From assembly GCA_037200445.1 (NCBI GenBank), contig JBBCGH010000001.1:3162001-3226000 (forward strand): a stretch of DNA of 64,000 nucleotides, given 5' to 3'. A program made the translations under genes and the position numbers. The stretch comes from Alphaproteobacteria bacterium. Its GTDB lineage: Bacteria; Pseudomonadota; Alphaproteobacteria; Rhizobiales; Xanthobacteraceae. The notes below the pieces were generated by a model. The model worked only from the letters and a program-made list of their open reading frames with translations. It searched no databases and was not told the origin of the DNA. This document shows positions 24,401 through 35,779 of this stretch, piece by piece. Each line of letters opens with the position of its first letter. The stretch's first letter is position 1.

Positions 24401-25410
24401 TCGCTTTCTCCGATGTCGAGACGGCGGACACGCATACCGCGAGCTTCATCCCGCAGAGCGGGGACTACGTCGGCACGTTCTCGCTCGACCCCGTCAGCGA
24501 AGCGAGCGGCAGCGGATCGGTCGGCTGGCACTTCGCGGTCGACAATGCCGATATCCAGTTCCTGGCGCAGAACCAGACGGTGCTCCAGACCTATACGGTG
24601 CTCGTCACCGACGACCAGGGCGTCAATGTCTCGCAGGATGTCACGGTCGCGCTGCATGGCACGAACGACGCGCCGACGACGGTCGGGGCGGACAACGTGA
24701 TCACCGATGCCGACGTGAACGGCGGCGTCTTCCTGCCCGGCTGGGCGCTGACGCACAACGACACCGATCCGGACCTCACCGACGTGCTGAGCGTCAACAG
24801 CATCACCGGCACATCGGGGCTCGATGCGTTCCTGCTCGGCGGCGTGATCGCGTTCGACGACACCACGCTCGGCGGCTCGTTCACCTACAGCACGACCGAC
24901 GGCATGGCGGTCAGTCCCGGGTCCGGTACCGTCACGGTCACCAACAGCGCACCGGTCGCAACGCTCAGCGGGACCGGCGGCAGCGACATCCTCGTCGCCG
25001 TCAACGGCAACGAGGCGCTGAACGGCGGCGGCGGCAACGACATCCTGATCGGCAACAGCGGCACGCACACCCTCACGGGCGGAAGCGGCGACGACATCTT
25101 CGCTTTCCAGGTCGTTCCGGACCAGACGCCGACACCCGCAAACACGATCACCGACTTCAACAATGTGTCCGATCACGACATGATCGCGATCTCGGCGGCG
25201 GCGTTCGGTGCCGGTCTGACACCGGGGCAAGACACGTCCGGTATCTTCGAAAGCACGGGCGATGCCGATTTCATCGGCAGCTTGTTCCACTACGACACGG
25301 CGAACCAGACGCTCTACTTCAGCTCGGACGGCACGAACGCCTCGGCGATCGTGGTGACGCAGCTCCAGTCGGGGGTATTGCTCAATTCGCACGACCTGAT
25401 GATCGTGTAG
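21499..25410 (+). CDS. VCBS/cadherin-like repeat protein with RTX motifs, predicted type I secretion substrate
   Basis: A 1303-aa surface or extracellular protein. At least seven beta-sandwich repeats of about 100-130 residues end in the VCBS pattern (VTVTGTDDKP, VTILGTNDKP, VTITATGAND, VVGADDAP, VALHGTNDAP). A carbohydrate-binding-like module (NGGFESGDLTGW onward, about 826-955) is embedded. The C-terminus has RTX nonapeptides (GGGGNDILIG at about 1175, GGSGDDIFAF at about 1194) and a terminal DLMIV typical of type I secretion signals. No Sec signal peptide. It is Asp/Thr-rich and poor in Lys and Cys, as in calcium-binding adhesins. ATG 21499 follows GGGGAG. An adhesion or biofilm role is inferred. 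Confidence 0.85.
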   Translation: MTNHAPVFTTGSQNVSFTETANTTGSGSLHTLTGTLNFTDSDHTDTHTTSAALKSVVWSGGSGVPSTTLSDLATAMSSTITTDHNGSGSVKWTFSDPDKDFDFLAKNETLVISYDVSVNDNHGGSTKQTVKVTVTGTDDKPVINMETVTVLTEQPNHTLSLTPDTAHIQLTFSDPDLDNTNYTATVTGVTASGSTAGLLPGSLGTAELMAFYNVDNVSKPAGQSNGTVNTTFSGTDLAFDYLAAGEQLNITYTVQLDDHAGGLSTQTVTVTILGTNDKPVVLAFPESAHLTEGQNLSGGNLTAHGDFLFSDIDLSDTHTVSTTVTATRSGGGAVPLSNADLVAAMSTSVADSTGHLLGDVGWNFALSNSAVGFLSGGETLTLNYHLAVTDPSGGSDTEDVTITILGTNHPVVITSGPESASVAEADATTGSPAPDVAPPGSLAFTDPDTSDTHTVHVSVGSEVWSGGGSVPATTHSDLATALATTLNDSTGTGNGSVDWSFGIPDRDLDFLAAGETLTVTYNVQVADATTSATQTVTITATGANDAVVMTSGPESASLTERPDTNGSTELDTTSPVPTGTLSFTDVDLSDVHSTSVVLSSAVLSTEGDISPPFELTNALQTTLNDSTGTGTGGVDWTFAVEDRVLDFIPDGVTLTLTYDVTVGDAATSSTQSVTITITGTADPLTVNPVSAVATDTLFHDEGNIVLGGNVIFDGGSNGGDAGTTLSVTEVNGSAADVGAAIAGTYGSVVIFGDGTYQYTANSSFDALQVGDNPADQFTFTITDNLGRTDSATLTVNVVGADDAPSIVAADTSASITEDAGPTVLVNGGFESGDLTGWTTSGSHISAEFLGLGGEFGNYAAKLAPTAAFETLSQDVATVAGQHYELDFYVSGDSESSSNSMTVTWDGTTVLALGTQFGGLTHYSFDVVATDASSTLAFTYADDGVGMFVDQVNVNPATGPATESASGSIAFSDVETADTHTASFIPQSGDYVGTFSLDPVSEASGSGSVGWHFAVDNADIQFLAQNQTVLQTYTVLVTDDQGVNVSQDVTVALHGTNDAPTTVGADNVITDADVNGGVFLPGWALTHNDTDPDLTDVLSVNSITGTSGLDAFLLGGVIAFDDTTLGGSFTYSTTDGMAVSPGSGTVTVTNSAPVATLSGTGGSDILVAVNGNEALNGGGGNDILIGNSGTHTLTGGSGDDIFAFQVVPDQTPTPANTITDFNNVSDHDMIAISAAAFGAGLTPGQDTSGIFESTGDADFIGSLFHYDTANQTLYFSSDGTNASAIVVTQLQSGVLLNSHDLMIV

Positions 25411-25432
25411 CCAGCTTCTGCCGGAAGGTTCG

Positions 25433-25459
25433 GCCGGCGCCTTCGGGCGCCGGCATTTT
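25433..25459 (+). terminator. Rho-independent terminator of the VCBS gene
   Basis: A perfect 9-bp stem GCCGGCGCC/GGCGCCGGC closed by a TTCG tetraloop (25433-25454) is followed by ATTTT. It lies 22 bp after the stop codon of the VCBS gene and isolates valS from it. Confidence 0.9.
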
Positions 25460-25503
25460 GCTGCGCGCTTGCCTCCGCCCGCGGCGTTCCCTATTCACCG
25501 GGC

Positions 25504-28269
<2,766 letters not shown>

Positions 28270-28270
28270 C

Positions 28271-29005
28271 ATGCTGCGCTGGGCCAGAGGCCTGGCGATT
28301 GGTTTCGGCGTCCTTACACTGTTCGGCGTCTGGATGATCGGCGGCGCGGCCTGGATCATGGCGCGGTCCGCCGATCCGATGCTCTGGCCGCCGCGCGATG
28401 AGCGCGTGGTCGAGGTCTACGTCATCAGCAACGGTTATCACGCGGGGCTGGCGCTGCCGCGTGCGAGGCTCGCGGAGTTTGCGAGCCGACGGGGCTATCC
28501 GGCGCTGATCGCGGTGACGCAGCGTTTTGCGGCGTTCGACTGGATCGAGTTCGGCTGGGGTGAGCGCGAGTTCTATCAGTCGGTGCCAACGATCGGCGAG
28601 ATCAACTGGCGCCTGGCGCTGCGCGCATTGTTCTCTTCCGGAAACGCGAGCGTGATGCATGTGGTTGGCATCAGCGGCGAGCCGACGCAGGCGTTCCAGG
28701 CCGAGATGATGATAGTGCCGCTGTCGTGGAACGGCTTCGACCGGATGCTGGGAAAGCTCGATGCCACCTTCGTGGCGCCGCAGAACGGTGCGCTGCCCGA
28801 CCTCGGGCGCGGACTCTACGGTCCAAGCCTGTTCTATCCGGCAAACGGCACCTTTGGCATCACGCGGGTGTGCAATCACTGGATCGGCGATCTGCTCGGC
28901 GCGGCCGGCCTGCCGGCCAATCCGGTGCTCGCGACGTTGCCGCAAGGCCTGATGTTGAATCTGCGCTGGCAGGCGGGGCTGCGGCCCGTGGAGGCTGCGC
29001 GATGA
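28271..29005 (+). CDS. DUF2459 (TIGR02117) family protein
   Basis: A 244-aa protein of a family with no established function. An N-terminal membrane anchor (about 8-30) precedes a conserved-looking domain with NGYHAGLALP, FGWGEREFYQ and TRVCNHWIGDLL segments. The His, Cys and acidic residues in these motifs suggest an envelope hydrolase. ATG 28271 is one base after the valS stop codon, so it may be translated from the valS message. Intact. Confidence 0.8.
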   Translation: MLRWARGLAIGFGVLTLFGVWMIGGAAWIMARSADPMLWPPRDERVVEVYVISNGYHAGLALPRARLAEFASRRGYPALIAVTQRFAAFDWIEFGWGEREFYQSVPTIGEINWRLALRALFSSGNASVMHVVGISGEPTQAFQAEMMIVPLSWNGFDRMLGKLDATFVAPQNGALPDLGRGLYGPSLFYPANGTFGITRVCNHWIGDLLGAAGLPANPVLATLPQGLMLNLRWQAGLRPVEAAR

Positions 29006-29048
29006 ATCGGCCATCCCCGACGGTTCGTCGGCTCCCTGAATCGGCGCC

Positions 29049-29108
29049 TTAGAAGAGCTTGTAGTTCACGCCGATCTTGGCGGTGTGGATGCCGCCAGAG
29101 GCGCGCAC
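29049..29108 (-). pseudogene. Remnant of an outer membrane beta-barrel protein C-terminus
   Basis: On the minus strand the 19 codons before a TAA read ...SGGIHTAKIGVNYKLF. This is the terminal beta strand typical of rhizobial porin-family proteins, ending in the Phe needed for outer membrane insertion. The frame is broken by TGA directly upstream (29109-29111) and no earlier porin sequence is recognisable. It looks like the tail of a deleted gene, left between the DUF2459 gene and the autotransporter. Confidence 0.5.
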
Positions 29109-29286
29109 TCAAGTTCCATTTATGTGACAAAAACAGCACGGGCACCGACTTTACCGTGTGAATAACCCAACGTTATTCCGCTCTCGATTGAACCCACCGT
29201 CGCATTCGCCCACAGTTCGCCCAGGGACATTGGGCGCGTCGCGTTAATTGCCTGCCCAAGAATGTGAATTGCCAGAGGGGGCTGGA

Positions 29287-32200
29287 GTGGGGCCACACCG
29301 AATTTCGGGCGCAGGACGCGCGCCGCTGCGCCGCGCGTTGCTGCTGACCACCGCGCTGACCGGCTTCACTCCGTTTTTTGTGCAAACCGCCGCCGCACTC
29401 GATGTGGTGGTGACGAACACCAATGACTCCGGCGCGGGCTCGCTCCGCGCCGCAATCACCACCATCAACGCCAGCGTCGACCCCGCCAACAACATCACGT
29501 TCGGAAACGGATTCCAGGGGCAGATCACGCTGCTCAGCAATCTCCCGACGATCACCAAGCCGGTGAACATCGACTTCGCCGGCGACCCGACCATCTTCGG
29601 CGGCAACTTTCTCGCCGGCAGTTTCGGGCTGGGCGCGGCCGCGGCCGGCAATGTCGTCGCGATCAACAACAGCCACCTCTACTCGGGCAACACCACGCTC
29701 ACAGCCGGCACCTTGCAGGTCGGCGTGCCGATCAACGGCAGCGCGGTCTTCGGCTCCGGCAAATCGCTCCTGGTGATGAGTGCGGGCACGATCTTCGATA
29801 TCCCGATCAACACCTCCGCGACCTTCCAGAATATTTCCGGCGCCGGCACGATCACCAACAACGGCTCGGGTAACGGGCTCACGATCAACGGCGGCAATAC
29901 GACCGCGCAAACCTTCGCCGGCACGATCTCGGGGACCGGCAAGCTGTCGTTGCCCGGCGGCGGCGACAAACTCACCCTGAGCGGATCGACCACCTATTCG
30001 GGCGACACGAACATCTTCGGCGATATCGACTTCAGCGGAACCAGTGTGTTCAAGGTTGAACTGGCCGCCGGCGCCACCAATGCGCTCTCGCCCAACTCGG
30101 CGTTCTTCATGATCGGCGCTGGCACGCTGCGCCTGAATGGCTTCAACCAGACGATCGGTAGCCTCGATGGCGGGACCGTATCGGGCGCGGTCCCGCTGGT
30201 TGACCTTGGCGCCGCCACGCTGACAACCGGCGGCAACAATACCAGCACGAATTTCTTCGGGTCGCTGATCGGCACCGGCGGCCTCACGAAGGTCGGCACC
30301 GGGACCATGACCCTGACATCGTCCTTAAGCGCCACCATCAATTCTCAGATCGACTACAGCGGCGCCACGCTCGTTTCCGCCGGCACGCTGCAGTCCGGTA
30401 ACGCCAACGCCTTTTCGGCCAACTCCGCCCACACGGTGAATGCCGGGGCGACGCTCGACCTCAACAACTTCAACAATACCATTGCGTCGCTCGCCGGCGC
30501 CGGCAACGTCACGCTCGGGTCGGGCATCCTGACGACCGGCGGCAACAATTCCAGCACGACTTTCTCCGGCGTGATGTCGGGCACCGGCGGGCTGACCAAG
30601 GCCGGCACCGGCACGTTCATTCTGTCGGGCGACAACACTTTTACCGGCACCACGACGATCTCGGCCGGTACCTTGCAGCTCGGCAATGGCGGCACGGGCG
30701 GCGCAGTCGTCGGCAACATCGTCGACAATGCGATTCTCGCGATCAACCACTCGAACACGGTGACTTTGCCAGGCGTCATCTCCGGCACCGGCGTGTTCAA
30801 CCAGATCGGCACCGGCACGACGGTGTTTACCAACGACAATACCTATACGGGCCTCACGACGATCTCGGCCGGCACCTTGCAGCTCGGCAACGGCGGGACC
30901 ACCGGATCGATCGTCGGGGATGTGGTGGACAACGGCACGCTCGCCTTCAACCGCTCCAACGCGCTGACCTTCGGCGGCGTGATCTCCGGCACCGGCGCCG
31001 TGCAGCAGAACGGCACGGGCTCGACCAACCTGACCGGCACGAACACCTACACCGGCGCGACCACGGTCAATGCGGGCACGCTGTTCGTCAACGGCTCGAT
31101 CGCTTCCTCGAGCGGGCTGACGGTGAACGCCGGCGCAACAATCGGCGGCTCGGGCTTCCTGCCCAAGACCACGATCAACGGTGGCACGCTGTCACCGGGC
31201 AACTCGATCGGCACGGTCTCGATCAGCGGCAGCCTGACCTTCGTCGGGGCCGGCAACTACATCGTCGAGGTCTCGCCCGCAGCAGCCGACAAGACCAACG
31301 TGTCGGGCACGCCCGGCACCGCAACGCTCGCCGGCACGCTGAGCGCGGTCGGCACCGGCGGCAGCTACACTGCCGGCACGAAGTACACCGTGCTCAACAC
31401 GACCGGCGGAGTGAGCGGGACCTTCTCCAGCCTCGCGATCAGCGGCAGCTTTGGTGGAACGAAGCCGCACGTCGAGTACGACGCGAACAACGTCTATCTG
31501 GTGCTCGACCCGAACGCGCTGCCGCTCACCGGGCTTACCTTCAATCAGCGCTCGGCCGGAACCGCGATCAACACTTCGCTGCAGGCCGGCAACCAGTCGG
31601 CGCCGTTCCTGGCGCTGTTCAACCTCTCGGCCGCGCAGCTTCCCGGCGCGCTCGACCAGCTCTCCGGCGAGGTGCATCCGAGCACGGCGAGCGTGCTGCT
31701 CGACGAGAGCCTCTACGCGCGCTCAGCGATCCTGGGGCGGCTGCGCCAGGCGTCCTATGGCGGCGACACGCAGATGGCTTCGCTCGCCTCCGGCGGGCCG
31801 ATGGCGTACGCGAACGGCGAGGAGATGACCGCGCTCGCCTACGCGAAGTCGCCGATCGTCACCAAGGCGCCGCCGCTGGTGTCGCAACCCGGCTATGATG
31901 TGGTGTTCTGGGCGCAGGGTTTTGGCGGCTGGGGCCGCTTCGACACCGACGGCAATGCGGCTGCGGTCAGGCGCGATCTCGCGGGCTTCTTCTCCGGTGT
32001 CGACACGAAGGTCGGCACCAACGGCCGGCTCGGCATCGCGGCAGGGTATACCGGCTCGCGCAACGCGCTCGATAATCGCGGCTCATCGACCGTGGAGAGC
32101 GGCCATCTTGCGGGTTACGGCGGCTGGAGCTTCGGCAACTTCAACCTGCGGGCCGGCGCCGACTATGCGTGGCACACGATCGACACCAGCCGCACAGTGG

Positions 32201-32721
32201 TCATCCCCGGTTTCTTCGACACCGACACCGCACACTACAACGGCGCGACCGCCCAGATCTTCGGCGAAGCCGGCTATGGCTTTGCGTTCGGCAAGGTCGC
32301 GGTCGAGCCGTTCGCGGGTGCGGCCTTCGTGCGCTTGCAGACCGATGGCGCAAGCGAGCGCGGCGGGGCGGCGGCGCTCAATGTTGCGGCGAACGCGTTC
32401 GAGGTCGGGTACTCGACGTTCGGCATCCGCGCCGCGACCGCAATCCCGCTCGCCTACGACATGATGCTGGTGCCGCGCGCATCTGCCGCTTGGCAGCATG
32501 CCTTCGACACCGTCACGCCGGCCGACACGCTGACGTTCCAGGCCGCGGGCGTTCCGTTCGCGATCGCGGGCGTGCCGATCTCGCGCGATGCGCTGCTTGC
32601 CGAAGCGGGCCTCGATCTCGCGATCGGCCGCAGCGCCACCATCGGAATCGCGTACGTGGGCCAGATCGCCAACAACGTCCAGGACCACGCCGCCAAGGGC
32701 AGGTTCAGCTGGAAGTTCTGA
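29287..32721 (+). CDS. Type V autotransporter with beta-strand repeat passenger
   Basis: Self-exporting surface protein of about 1144 aa. A signal peptide (APLRRALLLTTALTG...QTAAA) precedes a passenger of autotransporter-associated repeats, e.g. GTGGLTKAGTGTFILSG, TTTISAGTLQLGNGG and NTYTGATTVNAGTL, which form a beta helix. From about residue 870 a C-terminal beta-barrel domain runs to the terminal FSWKF. I chose GTG 29287 because AGAGGGG lies just upstream; the frame extends back to 29248 without a good start. The repeats are similar at DNA level, so copy number may vary. The function is probably adhesion; no protease motif is visible. Confidence 0.9.
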   Translation: MGPHRISGAGRAPLRRALLLTTALTGFTPFFVQTAAALDVVVTNTNDSGAGSLRAAITTINASVDPANNITFGNGFQGQITLLSNLPTITKPVNIDFAGDPTIFGGNFLAGSFGLGAAAAGNVVAINNSHLYSGNTTLTAGTLQVGVPINGSAVFGSGKSLLVMSAGTIFDIPINTSATFQNISGAGTITNNGSGNGLTINGGNTTAQTFAGTISGTGKLSLPGGGDKLTLSGSTTYSGDTNIFGDIDFSGTSVFKVELAAGATNALSPNSAFFMIGAGTLRLNGFNQTIGSLDGGTVSGAVPLVDLGAATLTTGGNNTSTNFFGSLIGTGGLTKVGTGTMTLTSSLSATINSQIDYSGATLVSAGTLQSGNANAFSANSAHTVNAGATLDLNNFNNTIASLAGAGNVTLGSGILTTGGNNSSTTFSGVMSGTGGLTKAGTGTFILSGDNTFTGTTTISAGTLQLGNGGTGGAVVGNIVDNAILAINHSNTVTLPGVISGTGVFNQIGTGTTVFTNDNTYTGLTTISAGTLQLGNGGTTGSIVGDVVDNGTLAFNRSNALTFGGVISGTGAVQQNGTGSTNLTGTNTYTGATTVNAGTLFVNGSIASSSGLTVNAGATIGGSGFLPKTTINGGTLSPGNSIGTVSISGSLTFVGAGNYIVEVSPAAADKTNVSGTPGTATLAGTLSAVGTGGSYTAGTKYTVLNTTGGVSGTFSSLAISGSFGGTKPHVEYDANNVYLVLDPNALPLTGLTFNQRSAGTAINTSLQAGNQSAPFLALFNLSAAQLPGALDQLSGEVHPSTASVLLDESLYARSAILGRLRQASYGGDTQMASLASGGPMAYANGEEMTALAYAKSPIVTKAPPLVSQPGYDVVFWAQGFGGWGRFDTDGNAAAVRRDLAGFFSGVDTKVGTNGRLGIAAGYTGSRNALDNRGSSTVESGHLAGYGGWSFGNFNLRAGADYAWHTIDTSRTVVIPGFFDTDTAHYNGATAQIFGEAGYGFAFGKVAVEPFAGAAFVRLQTDGASERGGAAALNVAANAFEVGYSTFGIRAATAIPLAYDMMLVPRASAAWQHAFDTVTPADTLTFQAAGVPFAIAGVPISRDALLAEAGLDLAIGRSATIGIAYVGQIANNVQDHAAKGRFSWKF

Positions 32722-32745
32722 GTCAAAGAAAAGCGACAACACGCC

Positions 32746-33048
32746 TCACATCTTGACTTCCCCGATCTGCACGACCGGCTGGGCGTCGGTGTAGTTGGCG
32801 ATGTCGCCCATGATCTCGCCCGCATGAGGCCCGAACGCCGCCTGGAAAGCCTCGACCGAGTCGAAATGCAGGTTGCAGATGCACTGATAGGTCGCATTCG
32901 TTCCCGGCGCGCCGCCCGCGATGCCTTTCTCGATGTCGACACTTTTCATGGTGGGCATGAGCCGCTTGATCAGCGGCGTGTGCTTGTTGAGGTAGTAGTC
33001 CCAGTCGAACTTGCTTGACTGCGGATAGAACACGCCGACCTTGATCAT
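32746..33048 (-). CDS. EthD family protein
   Basis: A 100-aa ferredoxin-like alpha/beta protein. The YYLNKHTPLIKRLMP motif and IGEVKM end match the EthD/DUF4286-like family, small dimeric proteins often linked to degradation or as stand-alone monooxygenase-like units. ATG 33048 follows GAGGAGAGG; the frame is open upstream but without a better start. The gene faces the autotransporter and lies 53 bp downstream of mpg on the same strand. Substrate unknown. Confidence 0.8.
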   Translation of the reverse strand: MIKVGVFYPQSSKFDWDYYLNKHTPLIKRLMPTMKSVDIEKGIAGGAPGTNATYQCICNLHFDSVEAFQAAFGPHAGEIMGDIANYTDAQPVVQIGEVKM

Positions 33049-33101
33049 TGGCCTCTCCTCGCTTGTTTGCGGGGTATTATCAGATCGCCAGCGACCAGGC
33101 A

Positions 33102-33668
33102 TCACGATTTGAAAGGCTTGCTCAGGAACCGCGAGTCTTTGAGGCCATAACGCCACGGCAGTTCCATCGCTTTCGTGATCCCGATGCGCGGTCCGGCGAC
33201 CACGTCAACCTGGCCCTCGCGTGCGCGCAACTCGAACGGGGGTTCGTCGAGCGCGCAACCGTTCTGCCCATGCGTGAGCCCGAGCGCTTGCGTCAGGCGG
33301 CCCGGCCCGGAGCACAGGAGCCGCACGTCCTTTGCGTGGCGGCGGCGGTGCATCGCCGCGAGGCCTTCGGTCGGCGCGAGCGCGCGGATCAGCACCGCGC
33401 TTGCCGAGCCGGCTCCCTCGCACACGAAGTTCACGCACCAGTGGATGCCATAGGAGCGGTAGACATAGACGTAGCCCGCCGGGCCGAACATCACGGCATT
33501 GCGCTGCGTCTCTCCGCCATAGGAGTGCGCGGCCGGGTCGGTGTGGTGATAGGCCTCGACCTCGACGATGATGCCGCCCACGCCGCGAAACAGCAGCGTC
33601 GCGCCGATCAGCTCGGGTGCGACCACGTGGACACTGCGATTGAAGAAGGATTTGCGGAGACGCGGCAT
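33102..33668 (-). CDS. mpg: DNA-3-methyladenine glycosylase (AAG/Mpg family)
   Basis: Base-excision repair enzyme of 188 aa that removes alkylated purines such as 3-methyladenine. Family motifs are present: [44 protein letters not shown] and [12 protein letters not shown]. Length matches bacterial members. ATG 33668 is 40 bp from the divergent epimerase gene. Monofunctional, with no zinc or helix-hairpin-helix motif, as expected for this fold. Confidence 0.93.
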   Translation of the reverse strand: MPRLRKSFFNRSVHVVAPELIGATLLFRGVGGIIVEVEAYHHTDPAAHSYGGETQRNAVMFGPAGYVYVYRSYGIHWCVNFVCEGAGSASAVLIRALAPTEGLAAMHRRRHAKDVRLLCSGPGRLTQALGLTHGQNGCALDEPPFELRAREGQVDVVAGPRIGITKAMELPWRYGLKDSRFLSKPFKS

Positions 33669-33708
33669 GTGCTCGACGGGGCGGGACCGAAGCCCCTAAT
33701 ATCACACC

Positions 33709-34431
33709 ATGCGGATTTTCCTGGCCGGGGCCGCGGGCGCGATCGGTCGCCGCCTTACACCCCTTCTCGTTCGCAGGGGTCATGACGTGGTCGGCACAAC
33801 GCGCGCGCCGGACAAGGTGGACGAGATCATGGCGCTGGGCGCGCAAGCTTGCGTGGTCGATGTTTTCGACCGCGATGCGCTGATCGCCGCCGTGGTGGCG
33901 GCGCAGCCGGGTGTGGTCATCCATCAACTCACGGACCTCGCCAACGCGCCGGGCACGCCGGGATACGAGGGGAGCCAGAAGCGGAACATCCGCCTGCGGC
34001 GTGAGGGAACACGCCATCTGGTCGATGCGGCGCGCAAGGCAGAGGTGCGTCGCGTGATCGCGCAAAGTGTTGCGTTCATCTATGCGGACGGCGCAGTCCC
34101 GCATGCGGAGGGTGATCCGCTTGACGTGAACGCGCCGGGCATCCGGGCCCAGACGGTTGCGGGCGTCATGGCCCTGGAAGATGCCGTTTTGAATACGCCG
34201 CCGGCCGAGGGCGTCGTGCTGCGCTTCGGCTATTTCTACGGTCCGGGCACCTGGTACGACAAACCGGCGAAGCCGCCGTCGATTCACATCGACGCCGCCG
34301 CGCACGCCACGCTCCTGGCGCTCAGCGGGCCGCCCGGCGTCTACAACATTGCCGAGGATGACGGCGCTGTCGCGATCGCAAAAGCGCGCGGGGCGCTGGA
34401 CTTCGACCCGGCGATCAGACTCGAAAACTAG
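33709..34431 (+). CDS. NAD-dependent epimerase/dehydratase family protein
   Basis: A 240-aa short-chain dehydrogenase-like protein with the Rossmann motif GAAGAIGRR (residues 6-14). Extended-SDR traits follow (VVIHQLTDLANA, RVIAQSVAFIYADG), but the family's YxxxK catalytic pair is not evident. It is shorter than most sugar epimerases (about 300 aa), and lacks much of the substrate domain. The substrate cannot be predicted. It runs in the same direction as the cyclase-family gene 20 bp downstream, probably one operon. Confidence 0.75.
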   Translation: MRIFLAGAAGAIGRRLTPLLVRRGHDVVGTTRAPDKVDEIMALGAQACVVDVFDRDALIAAVVAAQPGVVIHQLTDLANAPGTPGYEGSQKRNIRLRREGTRHLVDAARKAEVRRVIAQSVAFIYADGAVPHAEGDPLDVNAPGIRAQTVAGVMALEDAVLNTPPAEGVVLRFGYFYGPGTWYDKPAKPPSIHIDAAAHATLLALSGPPGVYNIAEDDGAVAIAKARGALDFDPAIRLEN

Positions 34432-34451
34432 AAATCACAAGGGAGAACGCC

Positions 34452-35501
34452 GTGGCCAATCCGCGCTGGAAGATCAAACCCGCAGGCTCGACCTGGGGCG
34501 ATTTCGGCCCCGACGATCAGTTGGGGAGGCTCAACCTGGTCACGCCCGAGAAGGTGAAGCAGGGCGTCGCCGAGGTGCGCGAGGGGAGGACCTTCTGCCT
34601 CTCGATGCCGCTCGACTATCCGGGCGGCAACGTGCTCAACCCGCGGCGCAATCCGCCGGTGCTCGCGCCGACGCAGCGCGGCGGCAAGCCGAACATGGCC
34701 TATCCGCTCTCGCGCGAAGACCCGAAGCTCGTCGACATCGTGTGCGATGATGTGGTGCAGCTCACGCTGCAGTATTCGACCCAGTGGGACACGCTCGCGC
34801 ATGTCGGACAGGAGTTCGATGTCGACGGCGACGGCAAGCGCGAGATGGTGTTCTACAACGGCTTTCGCGCCGGCGAGGAGATCGTCGGCCCGATCGACTA
34901 CCGCGGCGGGAAGGAGACCGCGACCGGCGGCCACAAGGGCGCGACCCGGCTTGGCGTGGAAAACATGGCGCGCGCCTGCGTGCAGGGCCGCGCCGTGATG
35001 ATCGACCTCGCCGCGCACTTCGGCCGGCCGCGCAAGATGGTCGGCTACGAAGACCTGATGATGGTGATGGGGAAGGACAAGGTCGTCGTCGAGCAGGGCG
35101 ACTTCGTCTGCTTCCGCACCGGGTTCGATCAGGTGCTGCTCGAGTTTGACCGCAAGCCGGACGAGTCGGTGCACGACATCTGCGCGGTGCTCGACGGGCG
35201 CGACGCGCGGCTGCAGCAGTGGGTGACCGATTCCGGCGCCGTCGCGCTCATCTCCGACAACTACGCGGTCGAGGGCGTGCCGTCGCGGCCATGCGACGAG
35301 CATGCCGACCATTGCGCAGCGCTGCCCTTGCACGCGCACTGCCTGTTCCGGCTCGGCGTCTATTTGGGCGAGATCTGGCACCTCTCCGAGCTCGCCGACT
35401 GGCTGCGCGCCAACAAGCGCAACCGCTTCCTCTTGACCGCGCCGCCGCTGCGGCTGCCCGGCGCGGTCGGCTCGCCCGCCACGCCGGTCGGGACGGTTTG
35501 A
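34452..35501 (+). CDS. Cyclase family protein (kynurenine formamidase-like fold)
   Basis: A 349-aa metal-dependent hydrolase of the cyclase family (PF04199). Visible features are STQWDTLAHVGQEFD, where the Asp and His probably bind metal, and CDEHADHCAALPLHAHCLF near the end. This long variant is common in soil proteobacteria and generally acts on amides, esters or lactones; it is distinct from short KynB. GGGAG precedes the ATG. It is likely co-transcribed with the epimerase-like gene. Confidence 0.82.
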   Translation: MANPRWKIKPAGSTWGDFGPDDQLGRLNLVTPEKVKQGVAEVREGRTFCLSMPLDYPGGNVLNPRRNPPVLAPTQRGGKPNMAYPLSREDPKLVDIVCDDVVQLTLQYSTQWDTLAHVGQEFDVDGDGKREMVFYNGFRAGEEIVGPIDYRGGKETATGGHKGATRLGVENMARACVQGRAVMIDLAAHFGRPRKMVGYEDLMMVMGKDKVVVEQGDFVCFRTGFDQVLLEFDRKPDESVHDICAVLDGRDARLQQWVTDSGAVALISDNYAVEGVPSRPCDEHADHCAALPLHAHCLFRLGVYLGEIWHLSELADWLRANKRNRFLLTAPPLRLPGAVGSPATPVGTV

Positions 35502-35556
35502 ACGTGCCCGTCGTCCGCGCGACTAACGGCGGGGCGACGGGATATTTTATGAGCAT

Positions 35557-35721
35557 TTGCGCCGGATTTCGCCCTGGCAATGGGCGACGTTGATTACGGG
35601 TTTTCTTGCAGTGATTGCGATCTCGGCCGTGGCCTTGCTGCTCGGCAAGGATACGGTGATGACGATCGGAGCAGTGCTGGCGCTGGCGCTGCTGGGCGTC
35701 GCCTGGCTGGTCAGCGGCTAG
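35557..35721 (+). CDS. Small two-helix membrane protein upstream of lipA
   Basis: A frame of 54 codons from TTG 35557 to TAG 35719-35721 encodes RRISPWQWATLITGF followed by two hydrophobic segments (LAVIAISAVALLL and IGAVLALALLGVAWLV) split by a GKDTVMT turn. TTG 35590 is a possible later start. The hydrophobic pattern is convincing, the start is not. It lies 58 bp before lipA on the same strand. Confidence 0.5.
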   Translation: MRRISPWQWATLITGFLAVIAISAVALLLGKDTVMTIGAVLALALLGVAWLVSG

Positions 35722-35779
35722 GCCGCGTGCACTTGCGACGCAACACGGCGCTGCGTAAGTAAGGGCCGAAAGGCTCGCT

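Noticed and set aside
23239-25392. Minus-strand frame of 717 codons
   Set aside because: Antisense to the VCBS repeats; Arg/Val/Asp-rich shadow of a high-GC gene, and likewise the frame at 21574-22923.
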